From Nothopassalora personata (Eukaryota > Ascomycota > Dothideomycetes > Mycosphaerellales > Mycosphaerellaceae), in contig CM066289.1 of assembly GCA_033816765.1 (NCBI GenBank), positions 1,426,001 through 1,490,000 of the forward strand: DNA of 64,000 nucleotides, read 5' to 3'. Under the pieces are notes generated by a model. The model worked only from the letters and a program-made list of their open reading frames with translations, was not told the DNA's origin and did no database searches. Both the position numbers and the translations under genes were made by a program. Positions 31,285 to 41,967 of the stretch are shown here, piece by piece. How positions within the stretch are numbered: position 1 is the first letter of the stretch; each line of letters starts with the position of its first letter.

Positions 31285-32532
31285 ATGTCGTCTTCCCCAG
31301 AAGTCAAGAAGAAGCGTAAGCGCGACGTCAAGTCCGAGGACGAGCTCGAAATCGACGTCAACCTGCCCGAACCGCCGTCGAAGAAAGCCAAGCGCAAAGA
31401 GAAGAAGTCGAGGACCAAGAAACCAGCTACTGAAGTGCCTGAACTCAACCCCGAACGAGCAGCACGAATAAAGGACGAGGAGGACGAGAACGATTCCAAG
31501 TCGAAGTCTATAGAACCCGCAAAGCGCAGCGACTATGGAATATGGATAGGAAACTTGCCATTCACTGCAACCAAGGAAAGCCTGCGCGAGTTCCTGCTTA
31601 GAGAAGGTGGCATTTCCGCTGAGGATGTCACGAGAGTGCACATGCCTATCAATGAACAGAAGCAGAACAAGGGCTTCGCATACGTCGACTTCACCACCCC
31701 CGCTGTCCTGCAGATCGCGCTGGGACTTAGCGAAAGATTGAGTGGAGGCAGGAAGGTCCTGATCAAGAACGCGAACAGCTTCGAAGGAAGACCGGAAAAG
31801 CCAAAGGTTGAGAAAGGTGTGGCTGCAGATGGCAGCATCAATGGCAAGGAACCAAGTAAGAGAGTCTTCGTGGGTAACCTGAGCTTCGACATCACCAAGG
31901 ACGAACTTTCGGAGCACTTTGCGCAGGCTGGAACGGTAGAGGATGTGTTCCTGGCTACCTTTGAAGACTCGGGCAAATGTAAGGGTTTTGGATGGGTGAC
32001 ATTCGCAGATGTTGAGAGCGCGACGAATGCGGTCAAGGGGTTTGTTTGGAAAGAATCGGACGTGAAGGAAGAAGATGTCGAGGAAGACGCGAGTGACGAC
32101 GATGAGGGAGGCAAGAAGAAATCCAAGAGGAAGAGCCACAAGCCTAGAAAGTGGTTCATAAATCGCTACAACGGCAGGACCATGCGATGCGAGTTCGCAG
32201 AAGACGCACAGACGAGGTACAAGAAGCGCTATGGCAAGGGTGGTGCAAAGGAGCAGCGGTCTGCTGTGTCGAATGGTGAAGATGATGCTATGGCCGATGG
32301 CGAGGAGAGCATCGAGAGCCTAGCGCGGGAGGCGGCATCTGCACGGGAGAACGCACCAAAGAAGCAGAGGGACGACAAGTACAAGAAGATGGGCAAGGAC
32401 GAACGACAGGAGGTCAGGAGAAAGAAGTTTGATGCCAGAACGAAATCTCCCGGTAAAGCCCTCGCCCAGGCACCGAGAGCCTCTGCAGCGATTGTCGCAG
32501 GTGCTGGCAGCAAAGTCACTTTTGAGGAATAG
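31285..32532 (+). CDS. nop13: Nucleolar RNA-binding protein with two RRMs (Nop13-like)
   Basis: A single exon of 415 residues from ATG 31285 (MSSSPEVKKKRKRDVKS). A basic-acidic N-terminus with KKRKR and KKAKRKEKK clusters is followed by RRM1 (RNP2 IWIGNLPF near residue 87, RNP1 KGFAYVDF near 129) and RRM2 (RNP2 VFVGNLSF near 194, RNP1 KGFGWVTF near 234). An Asp/Glu-rich insert lies in the end of RRM2, and WFINRYNGRTMRCEFAED closes it. The C-terminus is Lys/Arg-rich. This layout fits yeast Nop13 and relatives, found in the nucleolus with pre-ribosomes. The exact paralogue (Nop13 versus Nsr1/nucleolin-like) rests on overall layout; the absence of RGG repeats argues against Nsr1. Confidence 0.85.
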   Translation: MSSSPEVKKKRKRDVKSEDELEIDVNLPEPPSKKAKRKEKKSRTKKPATEVPELNPERAARIKDEEDENDSKSKSIEPAKRSDYGIWIGNLPFTATKESLREFLLREGGISAEDVTRVHMPINEQKQNKGFAYVDFTTPAVLQIALGLSERLSGGRKVLIKNANSFEGRPEKPKVEKGVAADGSINGKEPSKRVFVGNLSFDITKDELSEHFAQAGTVEDVFLATFEDSGKCKGFGWVTFADVESATNAVKGFVWKESDVKEEDVEEDASDDDEGGKKKSKRKSHKPRKWFINRYNGRTMRCEFAEDAQTRYKKRYGKGGAKEQRSAVSNGEDDAMADGEESIESLAREAASARENAPKKQRDDKYKKMGKDERQEVRRKKFDARTKSPGKALAQAPRASAAIVAGAGSKVTFEE

Positions 32533-33667
32533 TGTATTGCGTGCTCTGGGAACCGACGTGTGTAGGACTTTGCCTTTGCATGGTCATCATCTGTACAATC
32601 TGCACGGCTCTTACTTGTCCTGCCATTGTCGCTTCTCTGCCCGCACCATCCAACGACTGTGCTTCCCGAAACATAAGGGCGAAACCGATAGCGACATGCG
32701 ATGTGGACATATGTGGGCTGGAATTGATGATCGATAACCGTCGGCTGCGGAGAAAATCTTGAGGTTGTGTCTCCAGGACAAAGAATGCGACGTTTTGCTC
32801 GCTGCAGTAGTCAGCAAAGATACGCGGCGTGGTTTTTCTCACCCGCTGGGACTCATCCATTCTGGTCCGACTAGCATTCACTCATTACACGCCCGCCTCG
32901 TGGCATAAACGCCTAGGCGGCCAAGATCCCTTCTTCTCGTCGCAGTCTCCGGGCTGTGGACTGTAGCTTCACATGAGGCTCCTTTCTGCAGCATACATGC
33001 TTGTGTATCGTCCGATCCCATACATGTGGCAAAGAAGCGACTTTCGAACCTGTTTCCTCCTCGTTGCTTGACCTGCACAAACGCGTCGACCACCTTCAGC
33101 GGCGCCTTGCCTCCGCGTACCCTTCCGATCTTGCCGTAGATGCGTCCTCTCGACGCGCTCGACTGCCTACGGCAGAGACACCTGGATTGATACGACGAAT
33201 GCTTCTAGCCGGGACGCTGTGGATAGCGCTCTTGGTGGCGACAGTATGTCCTAGCACAGTTTCGACGAATCGTTGCCTCACTTTACGTGCCGGATCGATG
33301 TATCATGCGCCACATCAGCTTTAATTCCACTGGAGCATGCAAGAATCGAAGTGGCGAGTGAGTCGCAGATCGCCGTGGCCACGGTTCTCTCATGCACTTT
33401 TGCTCGCATGGCTTAAGCCGCGTGGCCCTGCATGCTTCAACCTTGATACCTATCCCCAAAATCTGCTCAAGGGCGATTCTAGAATGCGGATGAGCACGAG
33501 GCCACCTTGCCTCGCTCACGAGGGCTTTCTGGCCGTCGGCAATGATTATACTCTCTCCTTCGGACGGGTGGCAACCTCTTGGGCAGGCATACGCCTTGAA
33601 GGCATTATGCTTAAAGAGGCTCATAGAGCATGACACTTCTAGAAGATAACGGCCGAATTTGCAGTCC
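32533..33667. other. Intergenic between nop13 and the AT-rich island
   Basis: About 1.1 kb of normal base composition. Open frames at 32878-33093, 33001-33324 and 33283-33672 overlap on opposite strands and have no recognisable motif. Base composition changes sharply near 33660. Confidence 0.4.
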
Positions 33668-34500
33668 TTCACTAGATCTATCTTTAAATAGAGTTATCTT
33701 AGATAAGTACTATAGCTTCTTCTTAGATATTATGATTAGCTTATTCTACTATACTTATTTAGTAGTATATATATAGAATAATAGGTCTAGTTATAGTACT
33801 ATATTGTTATAAACCTTACTTAATAACTAACTCCAAAGAGACTAGTTACGTTACTCGGATCGGGCTTCTTTAGAGAGTACGTAGATAGTAGGTAAGGTAG
33901 GTAATAAAGATATTGTACTCTAATTAGTAAGGTGATAATATAAGTTGAATGCCTCAAACTATAAGGATCTTCCGCGTTCCTTAAATATGTAGGAGATAGT
34001 ATAGCTATACCTTTAGATTACTAAGCCGCCAGTAAGCAAGTAATTGTAGATTATTGAGTTACTAGTAATTAAGTAATCGTAGATTACTAAGTTACTCGTA
34101 AGTAAGTAATCTCGTATAGGGCACGTAATCCTTCTAAGCTTAGTAGTCCTATAGCTTGCTATTTAGGCTAAATCGTAATATATATTAATTATAGAATCTC
34201 TTAAACTTCTATTCTTTCTATGATTACTCTTTATTAGCGCTTAATCTTACTATTATAGTTATATTTAGGACATCTATAGAGTATAACAAGCTTATTATAG
34301 GCGTAAGTAGGTCTAGTAAGGTTATCTAGACAGCGTCTATGAATTAATTATAACTGTTTATACTAACGATAAAATATTTAATACTATTTAGAGGGACTAT
34401 TTCTAATAAATAACTTATAAGTAAAGAAATTAGTAAATTCTATATATCTATATATAGCCTATAGATGTTGTCCTCCTAGACGTTTGCTACTAGTAAACAA
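33668..34500. repeat. AT-rich RIP-like island with degenerate short tandem motif
   Basis: About 830 bases switch abruptly to AT-rich, TpA-dense, CpA-poor sequence with no coding frame, typical of a repeat copy mutated by RIP. At 34030-34120 a motif built on GTAATYGTAGATTAYTRAGTTACT is repeated imperfectly two to three times. No terminal repeats or transposase remnant recognised, so the parent element is unknown. Flanking GC-normal DNA resumes near 34500. Confidence 0.75.
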
Positions 34501-34780
34501 TGTCTTCAATGTAAAAGAACCTTGGAAGGTGTAAGATGAGTCTCGATCAACGAATTCCTAGTGTCAGATCCGTGGTCGACAGAGGATTGATCCAAGCTCA
34601 ACTCTGATAACAAACGGATTACCCAGAGATCAACCTTCTGCTCACCACCACCGATACCCTGGTGACGACTGCGTACAGCGCTCCCCTCTACCTCTCGCAG
34701 ACGGCCCGTTATGCCACCACTTCGTCAGATCATCGTTGAGTGTGGCTGTCCACGATTGTACCGCGAACGGCCCGTATCAT

Positions 34781-35443
34781 ATGGACGAGAGCGACGCCGC
34801 GCAGGACGACTTCTGGTTGAAGATCCATTTCACTTTTGCAAGATGTTGCGGATCAAGTCTTCAGCTGCCTATGCTGCCTGCGCTGCTGGTTGAGGAGATC
34901 ATGTCTGGCCAAATTGAGCCTCTGGGCTGGGACGAGCGGAATGGAGTGCTCTATGCGAACGCGCATGGAAGGCCGTGCAGTACTTGTCTGAGGAGGTTGA
35001 GAGACGAACTTTGCAGATTGCTGCTTGGGACCTACTACTACGACCGCGCTGAGTGTTTGATTGATGAAGTCGAGGAGGACAGCCAGGAAATGAGCATTGG
35101 ATCTGACTGGTTAATTTCGACATCTGATGTACAGAATGACACACAACAAGGGGCTGGATTTGAACTGGCGTGTCGAAGGTCGTCGATGCACCGTATGCTA
35201 CCGAGGAGGCTTGGCGAGCTGCGCTCCGCGACTGACGTTGAATTTGGCCTCGGCGACAGGCTGCGCTATCGGGAATATCACCGGGACGGCTCTCGATCAC
35301 AATCTCACGACACCAGCCATGATTTCGGTGAACGCTTTCTTCTGGCTGGAGCCTGTATGCGGCGACGCACCCGGCGAATGCTGGGCGTAGAACGCTCAAG
35401 GCGACGGGAGGACCATTTCCCAGGACTTTCCGATCCCCTGTAG
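34781..35443 (+). CDS. Doubtful hypothetical protein next to the RIP island
   Basis: Open frame of 220 residues from ATG 34781 (MDESDAAQDDFWLKIHFTF). The first half looks protein-like: a hydrophobic stretch (SSLQLPMLPALLVEEI), a Cys pair in GRPCSTCLRRLRDELC and an acidic loop (DEVEEDSQEMS). The second half is Arg/Ser-rich and less convincing. A long opposing minus-strand frame (34899-35456) overlaps it, so one of the two is a shadow. No family recognised. Its place beside a RIP island fits a lineage-specific or decaying gene. Confidence 0.33.
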   Translation: MDESDAAQDDFWLKIHFTFARCCGSSLQLPMLPALLVEEIMSGQIEPLGWDERNGVLYANAHGRPCSTCLRRLRDELCRLLLGTYYYDRAECLIDEVEEDSQEMSIGSDWLISTSDVQNDTQQGAGFELACRRSSMHRMLPRRLGELRSATDVEFGLGDRLRYREYHRDGSRSQSHDTSHDFGERFLLAGACMRRRTRRMLGVERSRRREDHFPGLSDPL

Positions 35444-35567
35444 GACGGGGAATCACAACAGACGATCTGGTAAGACTTTTTCGATACTGGCATATGCCGC
35501 CAAGCTAGTCTGACGACCTACAGAGGTGGGGAGACCTAACGAAGACACGCTCCTCGCTGCGCCAGCT

Positions 35568-36585
35568 TCATCCGTTCATCATATCATCAATCCAGCGTCG
35601 AACCGTGGACCACGCGTTGGAAAGGGCGCCATCTTCCTCCTCCTCGTTATGGTCTTCATCAGCAACATCTCGTCTACGCTGGGTCGGTGGGCCTTTTTGG
35701 ATAACACGCTCCTCTTCGTCAGTATCCAGCTCTTCATCTTGGCCCTCGCTGCCTAATTCCGCATCACCGTAGTCATACGCTCCGGCATGAAAGGCCTCGT
35801 CAGGATCATAATACTCCGCAGAATCGCGGTCACCCAACGGGTTGTCGTATCCTTCCAGCGAGTAGTCGATATCTTCAGGAGAATTGGTTTCTCCATCATC
35901 GACATCTCGCTCGAGCGACACTAGCGGTGTATCGCCCTCGTCCTCGAGACCATTCCCCTCAGCATAATCATCGTCCGTATCACGCGTCGCGACATCTCGT
36001 TCATCATAAGAATCCTACAGGTCGTCAGCAACTGGAAAACGGTGAGCAGGGCATAGAGTCACGCACAAGATCGACCCAAGGACCATCATCCTCCTCGTCA
36101 CTATCTTCGTCGCCATCTTCATCATTTTCAGCATCGTCGTCTTCGTCCCACGCCTTTTGCTGGACGTAATGCGGCTTCATGCGCCCTAGTCTTTTGGCCG
36201 CTTCAAAACCGAGACCGTGCTCAGCGTTCTCCAACGGACCTTCTTCGACGTCACGGACGACCGCGTCGTGATCATAGCCCTCGAGGCTGACGTCCACATC
36301 CTGGCCATACTCGTGAATCATATTGATAGCTTCGTCGGCCAGCGCGTTGCGAACTGCAAGAGGGGCGCGCTTGGCTTTGCGATTCTCGCGAAGGTCCCGG
36401 GCGACAGACTCGTGGTCGTAGCCATCGAGGGTGGTGTCGATTTCCTGGTCGTTGAAGCTGTCGTCTCCGGTCGCGAGGGTTCTTCGGACGGCTGCTTCGT
36501 CTGCGGAGTCATCGGTGAATTTGGTCGTCTGGGCAGTGACGACAGATGCTACGGCGAGCCAGGAGAAGAAGAGTTGGGACCGCAT
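35568..36585 (-). CDS. Secreted acidic protein with GYD repeats and dibasic sites
   Basis: Minus-strand exons 36585-36067 and 36014-35568 encode 321 residues; the 52-nt intron is GTGCGT ... GCTGACG ... TGTAG. The ATG at 36585 opens a signal peptide (MRSQLFFSWLAVASVVTAQ); the upstream frame lacks an ATG. After it, short repeats recur: TLDGYDHESVARD, SLEGYDHDAVVRD, SYDERDVATRD, SLEGYDNPLGDRD and SLERDVDDG, consensus (S/T)L(E/D)GYD-x4-RD. Dibasic KR sites (KAKRAPL and AAKRLGRM) could be cut by a Kex2-type protease. The rest is very rich in Asp and Glu, with no cysteine-rich core. No family recognised. It may be a secreted, processed repeat protein of the kind found among fungal cell-surface or effector candidates; function unknown. 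Confidence 0.75.
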
Positions 36586-37559
36586 ACTGAGTAATTTGAT
36601 TGAGTGGATGCCGCGCAAAACACGGCCTCAAGTGGAGAGTGAGAGTAGGGTTGAGTGATACCTTTCCCTAGGCTGGAAGTGCCCTTTGGAGGTATACTGC
36701 CAAAGTGCTATTGAGGTCTGTTCATGACGCCCATCCGCTTTCAGCCATTGTGCCTAGCATTGCTGTTCCCACATCAAACATCTTGGCGGACGCCTTCGAA
36801 CAAAGGTGTGCTTGACAATTGGCGTCAAGCAAGTGACTTATCAGGTGGCCTTCCATGCAATGTGAAGACAATACAAGTCCTCAAATATGCCCCCATCGAC
36901 ACCAAGGTGGAGGCACATTCCGCCAAGTCCAAAGGAATGCTGAGCGGCACGCGTCAAGCATGTCAGTCTACGGGGTCCGGTCGGCATTCAATGACCGCGG
37001 ATTCAGACATGAGCCTGATAGAGCATCATGATGATAATCTCACGAGCGCGCGAACCGGGTCTGGTCCTTCACTCCATGGTATCCTTGTTCGAAGCCGCCG
37101 CGTTAGTTTCGTATAACCAGGTACTGGCTTCATCAGACCAAGGATCGGGGTTCTGGGAAATGTCGGGCACGCCGTGCTCCGGGGCATTGGGTATTCTAGA
37201 ACAATGCGAAGGAGAGGAGCAACAGCTTGTCTGATCGGCAAGAAGGCCGAGTTCGATGCATGCATGCTACGCACTGTCTTGATAGAATACGTCTACCAAG
37301 TCACGTGGTTGATGATAGTCTTATTATAAGCTCGTCAACGCATGAGCAAGCTTGACCTCGTGAATCATGTCTCTGTAATTGGAAATTTGATGTACAATAT
37401 GCTCTCATCATGCCTCGTGTAAGATACTAGATACGAAAGCTCTCCACCATGCTACACGCGTGTGGCCGTGATACAGTATGCTCATTCATCATAGCAAGTC
37501 TGTCGATTCTTGCCTCATGCAAATATCTGCCGTTCCCATCGTAAAGTGCGTCACAGCTT
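36586..37559. other. Intergenic, no gene recognised
   Basis: About 970 bases between two minus-strand genes. An open frame at 36724-37116 on the plus strand has no motif. Nothing else seen. Confidence 0.4.
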
Positions 37560-39293
37560 CTACGTCAGCGTCAATAGCACAGCCTGCGCGGCCGGAATCG
37601 TGACTGTGAATCGTCCGCCTGATGCGCGAACGTTAGTTGTGTCGGAAGTACCCTGGACAGGCTTCCCTTGGCTGGCAAAAGTCCAAGTGGTCCCCTTCCA
37701 GGTAATCTTGCTCGCATCCTGAGTACGAGCGTCAGGTGCAGTGAGTTTCTCAACCCGAACGTTGTTGTTGTATTTTGCGTTGTTGATGTTAAGAGTGACG
37801 GTCTGCGAGGGTCGCGTACCCTGGCTGGTGGCGTAGTCTTTCAGGTTGATGAGAACGATCTTTTGGATCCTGCCTGTTCCCGCGTTATAGACGCCATAGC
37901 CGGAGAAGAGGGCCCTGCCGAGCTTGAGGTCTGAGATGCGGACGTCGTTGGTGTTGCCCAGGACGTCTGCTACGAAGGGGTGGGCGTACCAGGGTGGGAG
38001 GACAGCGGCTGGCTTGCCGTCATAGTCGACAGCTCTCCACGACGCGTAGCTGAAGCCGGTGCTCTGCTGGATGTTGTGGCGCGCGATGCCGATGGTTGAG
38101 GCGAAGAGCATGTAGTCTGCCAGCCACAGGGTGGAGCCGAAGACTCCCAGGACGTCGGCGTTGTCCTTGCTATAGGTGTTGCTGTTGTCTTCGGAGAGAT
38201 GTAGGCGAAGGTTTGGCTGGTTGGTCTTGAGATAGCTGACCGGTGCCGAATATTGCGAGAGCTGGTTGGCGACACGAGTGTGGTTCATGTAGTTGCTCTG
38301 GAGCTGAGCGACTGTGACAGGATTGCTGTCCATATAGTGGTGGACTCCAGCTGAGACGACATTGCCCTTCGAATTTTGTCCCTTGTCGAAAGCGTTACCG
38401 ACCGTCCAGATGCCGCCAATTCCATATAGAACAGGTGCCTGATACTTCTGTGCACCGAGTGCAGCATCGATAGCGCCTGATACAGCTCTCCACTCGTCGA
38501 TGTAAGCGGGCATATTATAACCACAGTCGCGGTTGGTGCATGGATAGAAGCCGATCTCGTTGCCAACTTCCAGAGCATCCAGGCTACCGCTGGGAATGTT
38601 CCTCAAAGCCTGCCTAACCACAGCCACAGTATCATCGGCTGACTGACTTTTGCCATAGTTTGCAAGCTTCGACATGAAGGTCCATCTCACGTTCGGGAAG
38701 TTGGCAAAGCCCTCAAACCAAGATGGCCCAAGAGACATATTCTTGGGGATACCGCCTGGGGTGTAGCCTGGAGGAAAGACGATAGGTTCTGTCTGCGTGG
38801 CGGAGTATCTGGCAAAGTCGGCGGACGTGCCTCCCACTCGAATGTGCACAGGCTTGCCAGTTCTATCAGTTATTGACTGCAACAAGTTGCGGCTGAACAC
38901 GTTCGGATTGGCTCTTGTCCCGGCATACTCGTGGAATGAATGTCCTGATATCGCAAAGGCCGGGAAGCCTGTGAAGCGGTGAATCAGCCACAACTACACA
39001 GCATACAACATGGTCGCCGCCGCTATTCTCGTGTCTAAGCAGTGCACTACTACACAGTGCAACTTCCAAGTCAAGCACAAATTGCTACATCAACGCCAGA
39101 CGAGTTCGACTTCGGAGCACATACCTTTGTCGACAATCTCGAGGCCAGTAGGGGCGTTTTGAGAGACTGATATTGTAAATGCAGGGTTTTGCCTCTCCTG
39201 AATGATGGGTGTTTGAAGCGTCAATGTCGCACCAATGGGCAATAATAAGAGTGAAGACCACATCACGAGGTGTACGACAGAATTTATTCTCAT
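37560..39293 (-). CDS. Glycoside hydrolase family 79, beta-glucuronidase-like, secreted
   Basis: Minus-strand exons 39293-39125 and 38968-37560 give 525 residues. The 156-nt intron (GTATGT...TTCACAG) joins EIVDKG to FPAFAISGHSFHEYAG. The N-terminus (RINSVVHLVMWSSLLLLPIG) is a signal peptide. The TIM barrel shows the clan-A pair: the acid/base Glu in ALEVGNEIGFYP (about residue 193) and the nucleophile Glu in LHLSEDNSNTY (about residue 313). IRVGGTSADFARY and VHHYMDSN fit GH79. A beta-sandwich C-terminal domain follows (GH79_C-like, LINLKDYATSQGTRPSQTVTL). Fungal GH79 enzymes remove glucuronic or 4-O-methyl-glucuronic acid from arabinogalactan proteins. It is divergent from the SUR7-like gene. 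Confidence 0.9.
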
Positions 39294-39940
39294 CACGAAC
39301 GTGGGTAGAACAGGATACTTATGTATCATACACGCGTGTACGCTCAAGCCAGCAGCAGTGCACGTTGCGTTGTCGGCTCGTAGGTTTCGCGCATGTCGAT
39401 CCTGACCCGCATAGGCCGACGGGAGAAATTGGGCATTTCGAGGGAAAACGAACCGTACCGAGCTCCTCTGAGACGCTGCCGCGCTGCAGACGATCGAACG
39501 AGATGCATCTTGGCAACAAGCAAATTGGAGGAATACCAGTATCATGTGGCACGAGTGTGCTCGGGGTGGTGGGGGTTGGGGGGTGGGGGGGGGGGTCAAC
39601 TTCAAGTCATCGAGTGGTCTATTGCTGTTGGCCGTCATCGTAGTCACATGGTCTTGATCGCTGGGGATGAAGGAGATGCTGCCATCGTCATGTCGTGATT
39701 GATCGCTTGAAAAGGTTGTTTGTTGATGGGGCACCCAACCGAGAGGATGAAGAGATGATGGGTCGGATCGTCACTGAGCTCAGCGGCTTGCGCCACCCGA
39801 AATCACGCATTGTCTACCAGCACACAGCAGGCAATCAGAACAACGCAGTGATCCGCATCATCTCACAATCCGCATCCAGCAGCACGCCATCCGAGCACAG
39901 GCAGCGTCTCAGCGCAGAGACTCCGTCTCACGCCTATACC
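39294..39940. promoter_or_regulatory. Divergent promoter, GH79 / SUR7-like, with G-tract
   Basis: About 650 bases between divergent starts. A G-rich stretch lies at 39563-39595. Frames run through from both genes but lack better starts. Confidence 0.45.
39563..39595 (+). repeat. G-tract with quadruplex potential
   Basis: Runs of 4, 5, 6 and 11 G separated by one to four bases, in the GH79 / SUR7-like divergent promoter. Confidence 0.8.
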
Positions 39941-40577
39941 ATGACGCGCCGCATTGTGTACGGCATCTCGCTCTGGGTCTTCTTGGGCGCTGTCGCATGC
40001 ACGATAGCTTCCGTAGCACTGCCCGACTGGGTGACATACACCTCACCCACCGAGCACGACCCCATACGAGTATCCTACGGTCTCCATAAACGATGTAGCT
40101 CCATCACAGGACAGTGCACCAAGTTCCCGCAGAACGAAGACTGCCATGGCGACAATCGAAGTTTCTGTTCCCTCTGGCGCAGCACGGCCTTCCTCATGAA
40201 CTTCAGCATTGTGCTTGAGTTGGCAGTAGTCGTCGCATACGCTACGGTATTGGTCGGAGGGAGAAGTGCACGAGAAGCAGGATGGAAGATGGTAGCTGGA
40301 CTACTGTCTGCTGTCGCAGCAGGACAGATGATAGCCATGGCACTTGTGGTGAGTGAACAAGCAGGTCGGAAGCTGCTAACGGGGGTGGTGCTAACCCTGA
40401 CAGGCACACCTTTATGAGACCGACAGTCGCTTCTTTGTCGGCTGGGAGCTCGACAAGTCCTTCATTCTATGCACCGTGAGCTGGACAGTGTTGGTTGTTA
40501 ACGCGCTGGGACTCTGTACGGCAGCATACTTCCTACCCAGCGAGGATGACTACGAGGCCGTTCCGGACCCGAGATGA
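39941..40577 (+). CDS. SUR7/PalI-like four-helix membrane protein
   Basis: Exons 39941-40348 and 40404-40577 encode 193 residues; the 55-nt intron is GTGAGT ... CTGACAG and joins MALV to AHLYETDSRFFVGWEL. Four transmembrane segments: VYGISLWVFLGAVACTIASV (one), FLMNFSIVLELAVVVAYATVL (two), MVAGLLSAVAAGQMIAMALV (three) and FILCTVSWTVLVVNALGLC (four). A Cys-containing loop follows the first (RCSSITGQCTKF). The DSRFFVGWELDKSF stretch before helix four is typical of this fungal group. These proteins sit in the plasma membrane; relatives act in eisosome patches (Sur7), pH sensing (PalI) or cell-wall integrity, and the exact role cannot be told here. The start MTRRIVYG is preferred over upstream in-frame codons because homologues begin just before helix one. 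Confidence 0.82.
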
Positions 40578-40774
40578 TTCTGACCAAGACATACCACGAG
40601 ATACAATGTACGGGAACCCGGCGTAAATTCCATTTCTTTCACGAATACACGGGCACGTGCGCAGCGGCATGTGTCTTAGCGATACCCACGAGCATAGACC
40701 ACTCAGTAATGGCAGGAACGAGACACCACACCTCATGGCGTCCGACAAACACGATGTGGCAAGACCTCACTTAC

Positions 40775-41133
40775 TTCCAGCACCTGCCCAAGCATCTTCT
40801 CCTCCCAGAGATCACACCTAATACTCTGCATCCTCCCTTCCTCATGAATAACGTACAGCGCCCACACCGTCACCTTCAACAGATCCGCCTCCCTCACAGT
40901 CGTACTATGAACACCCTTATCGGTGTCGACGAGGTGCTTGAAGTACACCTCCATCTCGAACAAGACGTGGTCATCACGACCACCATCGGCATGACCGTCT
41001 CCTCAGCGACGCTGTGAACTTGCGCGTATTGCTTCGAGCTGGCACCTAGTCCGTGGAGGACTGTTTGGGATAAGGTCTGACGCAATGTCGACGGCGAGGC
41101 AGGCGCGATGTGGTCAGATGCAGGAAGGCGCAA
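40775..41133 (-). pseudogene. Possible frameshifted small-domain protein (NTF2/SnoaL-like guess)
   Basis: Two overlapping minus-strand frames give one protein-like sequence only if read across a shift near 40950. Upstream the frame reads RQTLSQTVLHGLG ... VHSVAEETVMPMVV. Downstream, one or two bases out of phase, it reads DDHVLFEMEVYFKHLVD ... VTVWALYVIHEEGRM ... DLWEE and ends at a good donor (GTAAGT at 40774). The downstream part alternates like a beta sheet, as in NTF2/SnoaL folds, but the family is a guess. No intron short enough could explain the shift. Either a one-base sequencing or assembly error or a real inactivating indel. No start codon or 3' exon resolved. Confidence 0.33.
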
Positions 41134-41967
41134 GTTGGTGTTCAGAGAACTTGTTGAAACTGCTTTTCATCGAATGATGTTATTGTCTCTTTCAACATTG
41201 GCCTGGGAAAATGGCGTTTCGTTGCGATTCAGCACCGTCTATCTCATGACAACGTGTAAATGTACGCGGGCCAGACCAAGGATTTTGCCAGTGCTAGCTC
41301 TCGACAGCTGCAGCTGCAGCGGCTAGGCAAGCTCATGCTACTTGCCAAAGTGGAGAGATGGTACCTGGAAGTCAAGGAAGTCCTTTCGCCAGTTGAAATT
41401 CGGCTCACCATCAATCGAAGAAGTAGCCGGAGTGCAAGAAAAGTGGCATTGTATATATCGATATATGAAGTTGTACTGACTACAGCCAGTAAATCGTCAA
41501 TTGCAATGCACGCTGTATGCTGCTCGCAAGCTATGCAAGGCTCTAAGCAGAAGTGAAGCCGCGCGCTAGAACGCTGCAGATCCAGAGACGTTTTGCTATC
41601 TACCACTCGTATCCTGGTGGAACGTGGTAAAGATCTTGTTCGGTTGATATTGCCTTCGCTCGTTGGCGACTGAACAGCATTCCTTCCGTCTTCTCGCTAT
41701 CTTTCTGGCGTGCAGGTACGCTGCATCGACGAAGGTGACATGCACTGTCGGCGGAAGCGCTCCTGCTCGGCACTCCCTGGGGAATTTCCAGCTGTTTGTC
41801 AACCCGGTGCGCGCTGAAACATGACAGTGACATCATCTGTCCACCAAGATGGACACCCAGCCATCGTCGAATGCGTCCCGGCATCGGTGGTGTTGGTCGC
41901 GAGACCTGCTGGCCGTCCTTTGTGGGACGAGCGACCGCTTCCCACGTGCGTGTTGTTCCCTCGAGCG
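41134..41967. other. Intergenic, no gene recognised
   Basis: About 830 bases. Open frames on both strands (for example 41600-41884 minus) carry no recognisable motif. Confidence 0.4.

Noticed and set aside
31252..32139. Minus-strand open frame of 295 codons with hydrophobic residues
   Set aside because: Exact antisense shadow of the Nop13 gene; Leu/Phe richness is the complement of Lys/Glu codons.
33283..33672. Minus-strand open frame of 129 codons at the RIP island edge
   Set aside because: No motif or start context, and opposing frames overlap it.
33668..34500. Centromere or replication origin in the AT-rich island
   Set aside because: Too short, and the TpA-rich pattern is explained by RIP of a repeat.
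34899..35456. Minus-strand open frame of 185 codons opposite the doubtful gene
   Set aside because: No signal peptide or fold-like pattern; the plus-strand frame is slightly more protein-like, though neither is strong.
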